From: Bacteroidota bacterium
GTDB taxonomy: Bacteria > Bacteroidota > Bacteroidia > Bacteroidales > UBA10428
Assembly (NCBI GenBank): GCA_029268165.1
Contig: JAJUGM010000072.1
Span: 1-10,841 of the forward strand
DNA: 10,841 bases
Direction of reading: 5' to 3'
Made by a program: the position numbers and the translations under genes. Positions 1 through 5,633 of this stretch are shown in pieces (position 1 is the first letter of the stretch; each line of letters opens with the position of its first letter). The notes beneath the pieces were generated by a model, which saw nothing but the letters and a program-made list of their open reading frames with translations, did not search any database and was not told the DNA's origin.

Positions 1-2392
1 CGAATAAAGCGCCATCGTGGTATCCTTCAATAACAAGCTGTGCATACTGATTTGACATTCCCCTGATGCCATGCAAGGAACCTGTGCGTATGGTATCTGC
101 CTTATACACCTGGTTAGAGAGTTTTTCAATTTTCTGTTTGTTATGTGCTAAAGTAAGGTTCATATCCCATGAGAAAAGCGATTTTCTGATTATATTGGTA
201 TTCAGTGTGAGCTCAATACCTTTATTGCTTAAATCGCCTACGTTGGCAAGCATGGTTCCGACCAGATAAGGGGGCTGGGGAACTGCATAAGTATAAAGCA
301 AATCACTTGTTTTTTTCTGATACAACTCTAAACTGCCATTTATTCTGTTAAGTAAGGCGAAATCAACACCAATATTTATCTGGGCTGTTGATTCCCATTT
401 CAGGTCGGGATTCGGGTTTTGAACAGGCCCGTACGATTGTTTCCACGTTCCTGTTGCCGCATCGAAATATGAATCAGTGCCTGCCCCGAGAATAGCCAGT
501 GACTTATACTCTCCTATTCCATCCTGATTGCCAGTAACGCCATATCCGGCGCGAAATTTAAGGTTGTTCAGCCATGAGGAAAATGCATTCATAAATGGTT
601 CTCCTGAGATTCGCCAGGCAACAGAGGCTGATGGGAACAAACCCCATTTGTTATTGGCTCCGAAACGTGAAGAACCATCGTTCCTTAATGTAGCGGTAAG
701 CAGATATTTTTCCTTTAGATTGTAGTTCAGTCGGGCAAAGAATGAAATAAGTCTCGCACTGCCCTTGTATGAATAAACATCGCCTGTGCGGAAATCCTGG
801 CCTGCAGCCAAATTATTATATAGAAAAAGATCCGTATCAAAACCCCGCCGTTCTGCTCCAAATCCCTCATAGGTATTATCCAGAAATGAATAGCCTCCCA
901 TGAGGTTCACTTTATGAAGACCCATAATAGTGGTATTGTATGTAAGGTAAGTTTCAAGCTGCATGGTATGGTAGTCGCCCAGTGTTTTCTGTGCAAAGCC
1001 TTTATCGGCAATTCCGCCCAGATAAGCATAGGTAGGCAGGTAATAGCGTGACTGTGCTGAATTATATTCATACGACAGGTTTACAATGCCTTTGAACCCT
1101 TTAAACAGTTCAAGTTCGGCTTTGCCAAAGCCCAGCAACCTGTGCCGTGTATTATCATTAAACCGGTTTTCATTAATTTCAACAGGATTCTCAGTGTTAG
1201 TGCCGGCTATCTGAGTATATTCCCCGTTTTCATCCTTTACAGGAACAGTTGGGTTAAGATTATAAGCGCGTTCAAAGATGATATAATTTACAGGATTCCA
1301 TTTATCAAAGTTGCTATATACGCCGGCTTCGAGTTTCAATCTGTTATTTAAGGTAAGATGATGCGCTGTAATACTTGCCCCAAGCCGGTCGAGATGGCTG
1401 TTTCTGATGATTCCGTTATTACTCAGGTAACTGAGAGCAATGCGAAACCCTCCGCTTTCACTGTTATTAGAGAACGAAAGCGTGTGCGAATGAGACAGGC
1501 TTGTTTGTTCAATTTCTTTCTGCCAGTCGGTATTTGCGCCATAATCTACGGCGGCAGCAAGATTTTTATCACGCACATATTTTCTCCACTGATTGGCCGA
1601 AAGCAGGTCAAGGTGATTTGCAACCTGTCCGATAGCTACATAACTGTTATATTCGGTAATCTTGCCTTTATTACTGCGGTTGGTGGTTACGATAATAACC
1701 CCGTTTGCTCCTCTTGAACCGTATATTGCAGCAGCCGAGGCATCTTTGAGAACATCAACAGAAACTATTTCGGATGGCTGAACAGTATTGAAATCGACAC
1801 CAGGTATCCCATCTACCACTATCAGTGGCCCGTTACTTGCCGATAATGACGTGCCACCCCGTAAACGTAAACTTGCCCCGCTTGAAGGATCGCCGGTACC
1901 TTGCACAACAGTCAGTCCTGCTACCTTACCTTGCAAAACCTGCTCGGCTGATGAGATGACTCCTTTTTTTAAGTCGTCAGATGAAACTGAAGCGATGGCC
2001 CCGGTTAAATCTGCCTTTCGCATGGTACCATACCCTACCGCAACAATAACCACTTCATCGAGTTTTGAAATATCAGGAACCATAACAACCCTGATATCCG
2101 TCTGGTTACTTATTTTAATTTCTTCAGTAAGATACCCTACAAAAGAAACAACCAGTGTACTGTCTTTTGGCACTGCTATTGAAAATTTACCGTTCAGGTC
2201 ACTGGTAGTGCCATTAGTAGTGCCTTTAATAATTATTGTTGCGCCTATTAAAGGCTGATCAATATTATCCACAATTACTCCGTGTACAGATATATTGCCA
2301 GTCTCCTGAGCAATAACTGATAAGCCTGAAATCAACATGGCTGCAATAAAAAATGCTGCTGGCTTTATCAGCGTATTTAGAATATTTTTCAT
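1..2392 (-). CDS. SusC/RagA-family TonB-dependent outer-membrane transporter (C-terminus beyond the left edge)
   Basis: Imports a large nutrient, usually a glycan fragment or peptide, across the outer membrane using TonB energy, normally capped by a SusD lipoprotein. The frame is open without a stop from the ATG at 2390-2392 to base 1, giving 797 codons. Residues 1-29 form a signal peptide ending in VIAQ. Residues about 38-95 are a CarboxypepD_reg-like domain (PLIGATIIIKGT, then SFVGYLTEEI). A TonB-box-like stretch LDEVVIVAVGYGT lies at 111-123. The plug spans about 125-240 with VDGIP at 193-197 and IYGSRGANGVIIVTT at 223-237, typical of SusC/RagA. The rest is beta-barrel, including NDGSSRFG. 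SusC proteins are commonly about 1000 residues, so roughly 200-250 are missing. There is no N-terminal STN domain, so direct sigma/anti-sigma signalling through this receptor is unlikely. It is third in an operon, 35 bases after the preceding gene. Family assignment is secure; the substrate is unknown. Confidence 0.96.
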   Translation of the reverse strand, partial: MKNILNTLIKPAAFFIAAMLISGLSVIAQETGNISVHGVIVDNIDQPLIGATIIIKGTTNGTTSDLNGKFSIAVPKDSTLVVSFVGYLTEEIKISNQTDIRVVMVPDISKLDEVVIVAVGYGTMRKADLTGAIASVSSDDLKKGVISSAEQVLQGKVAGLTVVQGTGDPSSGASLRLRGGTSLSASNGPLIVVDGIPGVDFNTVQPSEIVSVDVLKDASAAAIYGSRGANGVIIVTTNRSNKGKITEYNSYVAIGQVANHLDLLSANQWRKYVRDKNLAAAVDYGANTDWQKEIEQTSLSHSHTLSFSNNSESGGFRIALSYLSNNGIIRNSHLDRLGASITAHHLTLNNRLKLEAGVYSNFDKWNPVNYIIFERAYNLNPTVPVKDENGEYTQIAGTNTENPVEINENRFNDNTRHRLLGFGKAELELFKGFKGIVNLSYEYNSAQSRYYLPTYAYLGGIADKGFAQKTLGDYHTMQLETYLTYNTTIMGLHKVNLMGGYSFLDNTYEGFGAERRGFDTDLFLYNNLAAGQDFRTGDVYSYKGSARLISFFARLNYNLKEKYLLTATLRNDGSSRFGANNKWGLFPSASVAWRISGEPFMNAFSSWLNNLKFRAGYGVTGNQDGIGEYKSLAILGAGTDSYFDAATGTWKQSYGPVQNPNPDLKWESTAQINIGVDFALLNRINGSLELYQKKTSDLLYTYAVPQPPYLVGTMLANVGDLSNKGIELTLNTNIIRKSLFSWDMNLTLAHNKQKIEKLSNQVYKADTIRTGSLHGIRGMSNQYAQLVIEGYHDGALF

Positions 2393-2427
2393 ATGATTCA
2401 TATAGAATGTTTTATTGTTTACGAATA

Positions 2428-3552
2428 TTATTGTAATTGAACCAGAGGAATATCCGAATCGGTAATAGTACGGCCAGTATTATCCTTTATGACAACATGG
2501 ATTTTGTCCAGTGTGGTAGCATCTTTCAATGCTGTGACAAGGTCAACACAAGCTTTCATTTCATCTTTATTGCCTTCAAAAGATCCTGCGATTTCAATGG
2601 TGCCAGCTGTAATTCTATAGGTTAGTCCCGTAACATAAGATTCATTCTTCTGCCTGAGGATGCATAAAATATCTTTTCTGCTGATTTTCTGCGGAAAGAA
2701 AATTAAGGAAGGTATCGGTTCAACAGGTGCTTCAGGAGCCTCAATCAGAAAATCACTGCAATTCAGGGCTTTTCCTTCATAAGTCCAGGCGTCATCAGCA
2801 AATACAATATTGATGTTATTTAAGGTATAGTCGTCTGAAAGTCCGTAATAATCTTTCAGTATTAAATCCATCCGGTATATACCATCACCCAAAGAATCAA
2901 GCAGCGTTTTTGACAGATTGGCAGCATTGTTTTCAACAATAATGTTCCAGTTATTTACTCCGGAATGCATGTGCACATTTGAAGCATTGGCAAGGTCTCC
3001 CTGAACCGGTGTAGTATTGCATTTCGACCATGTATTATTTGCATTCACCAGTATCGACAAAGGACGGTCAACAGTAAAATTTTTCGGATAATAATCAATG
3101 AGAGCCGTTCCTTTAATGGCTGACAGGTCGTAAAGCCTGATGTCATTTGGCGGGGTTTGGTCAGGAGCAAAAGCGTCAGTAACTTTGGTTCCGTTTTTGT
3201 TTTTTAACAGGCCGTAAAAAGCTGTTACAGAACTTGCTTCAACTCCGTAATATTCAGTTGGAATAAGGTCAAAACGCCATATATTACCTTCAACATGAGT
3301 GAGAGCAGCAAAATCAGACGAGTTGTTCCAGTTACCTGCATCAGGCTCACTTGGAAACCAGGTCCACATATATATGCCTTCGGTTTCGCCTTCAAGTGCC
3401 GTGCCTGTAACATCAAAGTACCATGACACGGGCTCATCGGCCTTAAAAACAGCAGGTTGTGTCCATATTTCAGCAATCCTTCCCTGGGAAAAAACATTAT
3501 AGGAAATGGCAAGGGAAACGAATACCATTATAATTAAATAAGTTTTTTTCAT
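2428..3552 (-). CDS. Secreted protein with two tandem beta-rich repeats, SusE/F-like accessory protein of the SusC operon
   Basis: A 374-residue exported protein of unproven function. Residues 1-23 are a signal peptide (MKKTYLII..., ending VFSQ) with no lipobox cysteine, so it is probably periplasmic or secreted rather than lipid-anchored. Two repeats of roughly 110-130 residues follow. The first has TQPAVFKADEPVSWYFDVTG at 31-50 and IWRFDLIPTEYYG at 91-103; the second has RPLSILVNANNTW at 163-175, VHMHSGV at 193-199 and IYRMDLILKDYYG at 225-237. The shared I(W/Y)R(F/M)DLI..(E/D)YYG motif shows an internal duplication. After a proline-rich linker (about 272-281) comes a separate C-terminal domain of about 90 residues. 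Aromatic residues such as MWTWF at 62-66 would suit carbohydrate binding, but this is inference. It resembles proteins labelled DUF4961 that sit beside DUF5004 genes; this is from memory and unverified. The ATG at 3552 is preferred over a TTG at 3558, because MKK directly starts the signal peptide. Confidence 0.8.
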   Translation of the reverse strand: MKKTYLIIMVFVSLAISYNVFSQGRIAEIWTQPAVFKADEPVSWYFDVTGTALEGETEGIYMWTWFPSEPDAGNWNNSSDFAALTHVEGNIWRFDLIPTEYYGVEASSVTAFYGLLKNKNGTKVTDAFAPDQTPPNDIRLYDLSAIKGTALIDYYPKNFTVDRPLSILVNANNTWSKCNTTPVQGDLANASNVHMHSGVNNWNIIVENNAANLSKTLLDSLGDGIYRMDLILKDYYGLSDDYTLNNINIVFADDAWTYEGKALNCSDFLIEAPEAPVEPIPSLIFFPQKISRKDILCILRQKNESYVTGLTYRITAGTIEIAGSFEGNKDEMKACVDLVTALKDATTLDKIHVVIKDNTGRTITDSDIPLVQLQ

Positions 3553-3566
3553 ACTCAAGTATTTTA

Positions 3567-4091
3567 TTAATTAGCAGGTTTACACTTGAAAACATAAGAC
3601 ACATAAGGTGTAGTACCATCATATCGGACCAGTTTAAATTCCAACACTTTTGTTTTTGCCGGAATGGCCGTAATAATAAGTTCATCAGTCAGTAATGTAC
3701 GTGCCTGGTCTGAATAAAGCAAAATTTTGCTGGCATTGCCATCAGCCCGGGTAAAAGGTTTATCAAGCTCCCAGTAACCATTTCTTGCAAAAAGATCGGG
3801 TGCGTTTCCCTGAACTTCATAGGTAGTTGGCATCATAGCAGCGTCAACATTCAGCGAAATGGCAAAAGTGTTGAACTGAAATTGTGTGGTTAATACCATT
3901 TCATCAGGTTTCACGGCATTAACCTTTGCTATTTCATCAATTTGCCTGAGGCTGGTTAGTGTCCATACACCTTTGATTTTTTCATACAAGGTGACAGGAG
4001 CCGTATAACTCCCGTCATCTGTCAGTTCACACCCCTGAATAAGGGCAATGAAAAACAGAAGTAAAAGCAGGTTGTAGTTAATTTTTCTCAT
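3567..4091 (-). CDS. DUF5004-like outer-membrane lipoprotein, first gene of the SusC operon
   Basis: A 174-residue lipoprotein. The N-terminus MRKINYNLLLLLFFIALIQG is a signal peptide whose lipobox LIQGC places the lipidated cysteine at residue 21. It is followed by ELTDD, an acidic stretch like those linked to surface export of Bacteroidota lipoproteins. The mature part opens with YEKIKGVWTLTSLRQIDEIA (36-55), which resembles the start of lipocalin-like or DUF5004 domains, and continues as alternating beta-strand sequence with no catalytic motif. The function is unknown; a substrate-binding role beside the transporter is inferred from position. It ends 14 bases before the ATG of the next gene. 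Its own upstream region has a -7-like element about 70 bases before the start, so it probably leads the operon. No Shine-Dalgarno sequence is visible, which is usual for the phylum. The DUF5004 label is by resemblance. Confidence 0.8.
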   Translation of the reverse strand: MRKINYNLLLLLFFIALIQGCELTDDGSYTAPVTLYEKIKGVWTLTSLRQIDEIAKVNAVKPDEMVLTTQFQFNTFAISLNVDAAMMPTTYEVQGNAPDLFARNGYWELDKPFTRADGNASKILLYSDQARTLLTDELIITAIPAKTKVLEFKLVRYDGTTPYVSYVFKCKPAN

Positions 4092-4163
4092 GGTATTTTA
4101 AAATTGATTGTAGTTTTTGACAGGCAGAATCAATTAAAATGATTGCTGTTTAATTATCTTATT

Positions 4164-4171
4164 CAAAGCTA
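4164..4171 (-). promoter_or_regulatory. Possible -7 promoter element for the lipoprotein-SusC operon
   Basis: Read on the minus strand this is TAGCTTTG, an exact match to the Bacteroidota -7 consensus TAnnTTTG. It lies 72 bases before the lipoprotein ATG, giving a short leader of about 65 bases. No convincing TTG -33 element is present about 19-21 bases further upstream, so the call rests on the -7 match, the position and the AT-rich surroundings. Confidence 0.45.
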
Positions 4172-4204
4172 TTGACCCTTGCGCTTAAAATAAATTTTCA
4201 CAGT

Positions 4205-4294
4205 AAAAATATAGATTTTTAAATCCCGTTTATTGAATTAAAAATCTATGCTTCAATTTGTTATTTGATTTTATTTGCGTAAAAAATATAGATT
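4205..4294. repeat. AT-rich direct and inverted repeats upstream of the SusC operon promoter
   Basis: The 13-mer AAAAATATAGATT occurs twice in direct orientation, at 4205-4217 and 4282-4294. The core ATAGATT also occurs inverted at 4243-4249. The first and inverted copies form a perfect 12-base inverted repeat, ATAGATTTTTAA at 4211-4222 and TTAAAAATCTAT at 4238-4249, around a 15-base spacer. The group lies 35-125 bases upstream of the proposed -7 element, where activator sites commonly lie. Alternatively the hairpin, followed on the minus strand by ATTTTTA, could be a weak terminator. Low-complexity AT-rich sequence makes chance repeats more likely than usual. Confidence 0.5.
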
Positions 4295-4395
4295 GAATAT
4301 GGCAGAAAAAGAATTGTATATGTAGATATTAAAATATATAAACCCACGTTCGAGGAATAAAAACTCATACTGGCAATTAAAAATTATTTTTAGAG

Positions 4396-4558
4396 GAATT
4401 ATTCATTGGAAGCTCTCAGAAAGAGCGAACTAATAAATAATTTGGGGTTATCCCGATATAGAAAAATCACTATTCTGGTGCAGCGCCAGCAAACCGGAAA
4501 AGTTAATTTTCTAAATCGCATTGCATTAGAAATTTTTCGCATGCAATAATTGGGATAA
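4396..4558 (+). ncRNA. Candidate structured RNA (multi-helix fold), unknown class
   Basis: Nested inverted repeats fit together without conflict on the plus strand. Domain A: GAATTATT (4396-4403) with AATAATTT (4436-4443), enclosing GCTCT (4412-4416) with AGAGC (4422-4426). Domain B is closed by TTATCCCGAT (4448-4457) with ATTGGGATAA (4549-4558), ten pairs including one G-U. Inside it, TAGAAAA (4459-4465) pairs with TTTTCTA (4507-4513) and encloses CTGGTG-CAG-CGCCAG (4475-4489), and ATTGCAT (4520-4526) pairs with ATGCAAT (4541-4547). Domain B is thus a three-way junction with only a few unpaired junction bases. The wobble pairs are G-U only when read on the plus strand and become mismatches on the minus strand. 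No promoter or U-tract terminator was found for a plus transcript, and I recognise no known RNA family. Several of the AT-rich stems could arise by chance. Confidence 0.3.
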
Positions 4559-4575
4559 ATGATTGTATATTATTC

Positions 4576-4610
4576 AAAACAAAAAAATACCGCATTCCCG
4601 GAATCAGTAT
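4576..4610 (-). terminator. Probable Rho-independent terminator of yebC
   Basis: On the minus strand, ATACTGATT (4610 down to 4602) pairs with AATGCGGTAT (4596 down to 4587) around a CCGGG loop. This makes nine pairs with one G-U and one bulged G, followed directly by TTTTTTGTTTTG. The hairpin begins about 40 bases after the yebC stop codon. The G-U pair and the T-run exist only in this orientation, which fits termination of the leftward transcript. Confidence 0.6.
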
Positions 4611-4650
4611 GATCAAAAAAGTCAGAGGAAATCAGGCAAATTATTTTCAA

Positions 4651-5397
4651 TTACTCTTCCTGCATTGTGGCAGCAAGTTCTTCACTTAGTTCAAGATTAT
4701 GATAAACATTTTGAACATCATCAATTTCTTCAAATTCCTCAATCATTTTTAATACTTTTTTTGCCGATTCAACATCGAGCTTTTTGGTGTCAACTGCAAT
4801 ACGCTGTAACTGGGCATTTTCAACCTTAACATTCATCTCATCGAGTTTTTTCTGTATTTTCCCGAAATCTTCAACAGCCGATGTAATCATATAAACATCA
4901 TCATTAAGCTCAATGTCTTCTGCACCGGCATCAATCATTTCAAGCTCAAATGTTTCAGGGTCAAGGTTTTCTTTAGGCACAGTGAAAATCCCTTTACGGG
5001 TGAAAATAAAATTCAATGACCCGTTTGTACCCAGATTGCCACCACGTTTGTTAAAAATAGCCCTTATGTTGCTTACAGTGCGCTGGGTATTATCGGTGAG
5101 GCATTCAATAAAAATGGCAACCCCTCCTGGAGCATATCCTTCATAAGTAACTTCCTGAAGGTTTCCGCCTTCATTGTTGGCCTTGTTAACGGCGCGCTCA
5201 ATATTTTCCTTGGGCATGTTAACCCCTTTTGCGTTTTGTATGGCAAGCCTGAGCCTTGGGTTTCCGTCGGGATTGGGGCCTCCTTCCTTGACGGCCATCT
5301 GAATCTCTTTTACTATCTTAGAAAAAATTTTACCTCTTTTTGCATCAAGTGCTCCCTTTTTACGCTTGATGGTAGACCATTTATTATGACCTGACAT
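4651..5397 (-). CDS. yebC: YebC/PmpR/TACO1-family protein
   Basis: A 248-residue cytoplasmic protein of the conserved YebC family; E. coli YebC is close to this length. It begins with the family signature MSGHNKWSTIKRKKGALDAK, followed by the basic helical domain (FSKIVKEIQ, then GPNPDGNPRLRLAIQNAK at 40-57). The central domains carry EGYAPGGVAIFIECLTDN (86-103) and KRGGNLGTNGSLNFIF (117-132). The acidic C-terminus includes IDDVQNVYHNLE (225-236). Family members were first described as DNA-binding transcriptional regulators; later work on some members, and mitochondrial TACO1, points to helping ribosomes through proline-rich stretches. Which role applies here cannot be told from sequence. The ATG at 5397 gives the signature N-terminus, so the start is secure. 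It appears to be a single-gene transcript, with a -7-like element upstream and a hairpin terminator downstream. The next gene on its right is divergent. Confidence 0.97.
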   Translation of the reverse strand: MSGHNKWSTIKRKKGALDAKRGKIFSKIVKEIQMAVKEGGPNPDGNPRLRLAIQNAKGVNMPKENIERAVNKANNEGGNLQEVTYEGYAPGGVAIFIECLTDNTQRTVSNIRAIFNKRGGNLGTNGSLNFIFTRKGIFTVPKENLDPETFELEMIDAGAEDIELNDDVYMITSAVEDFGKIQKKLDEMNVKVENAQLQRIAVDTKKLDVESAKKVLKMIEEFEEIDDVQNVYHNLELSEELAATMQEE

Positions 5398-5447
5398 ATT
5401 GGAGTTTTTAGTTGCCTATTATTAATGAATGTAATTAAAAAAGCATA

Positions 5448-5455
5448 CAAAATTA
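5448..5455 (-). promoter_or_regulatory. Possible -7 promoter element for yebC
   Basis: On the minus strand this reads TAATTTTG, matching TAnnTTTG exactly, and lies 51 bases before the yebC ATG. A TTTG (plus-strand CAAA at 5481-5484) lies upstream but at 25 bases spacing, longer than the usual 19-21 for a -33 element. The position is sensible; the match alone is weak evidence in AT-rich DNA. Confidence 0.4.
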
Positions 5456-5512
5456 CAAATTAGTTCCTTTTTAAGAAAAACAAAAAATATTTTAATTACT
5501 CGTGAAATTATA

Positions 5513-5612
5513 CTAAATTATTTAGGGTTTTTTGTTTACAAATTGTCATATAAATAAATATTGAAGTAAAAATGCAGATTCAAATATAAATAACAACGTA
5601 TTTTAGTTGTTA
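5513..5612. promoter_or_regulatory. Palindromes in the divergent yebC / MG2-plug spacer
   Basis: The spacer between the two divergent starts (5398-5633) holds no gene. It contains a near-perfect palindrome CTAAAT-T-ATTTAG at 5513-5525. It also has a 7-base inverted repeat, TAACAAC at 5591-5597 with GTTGTTA at 5606-5612, centred 33 bases before the plus-strand ATG. The second one overlaps TATTTTAG (5599-5606), a one-mismatch -7 match, so it could be an operator or a leader hairpin. No full promoter for the plus-strand gene could be assigned. Confidence 0.3.
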
Positions 5613-5633
5613 AAAGAACAGTAATTCGATGAT

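Larger units (their letters stand above)
4092..4650. other. 559-base gene-free region between the SusC operon and yebC
   Basis: No credible protein-coding frame is present; the only longer open frame entering it on the plus strand is antisense to yebC. Both neighbours are transcribed leftward, so the stretch has to hold the end of the yebC transcript and the control region of the SusC operon. From right to left it contains the yebC terminator (4576-4610), the nested inverted repeats at 4396-4558, the AT-rich repeats at 4205-4294, and the -7-like element at 4164-4171. It is unusually long and structured for a simple promoter spacer. Confidence 0.8.

Noticed and set aside
1788..2258. Plus-strand open frame of 156 codons, with others at 1142-1717, antisense to the SusC-type gene
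   Set aside because: They lie wholly inside the confidently recognised transporter gene on the other strand, have no recognisable domain or start context, and reflect its codon composition.
3553..3558. TTG start six bases upstream for the tandem-repeat protein
   Set aside because: The ATG at 3552 gives the standard MKK signal-peptide start; the TTG would only add Met-Ser and has no supporting context.
4448..4558. The ten-base terminal inverted repeat as a MITE, integron attC site or retron RNA
   Set aside because: No flanking target-site duplication, no attC core sequences, and no reverse transcriptase, integrase or transposase gene in the window.
4563..4829. Plus-strand open frame of 88 codons spanning the yebC terminator and the yebC 3' end
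   Set aside because: It is antisense to conserved yebC sequence, begins inside the probable terminator region and shows no protein family features.
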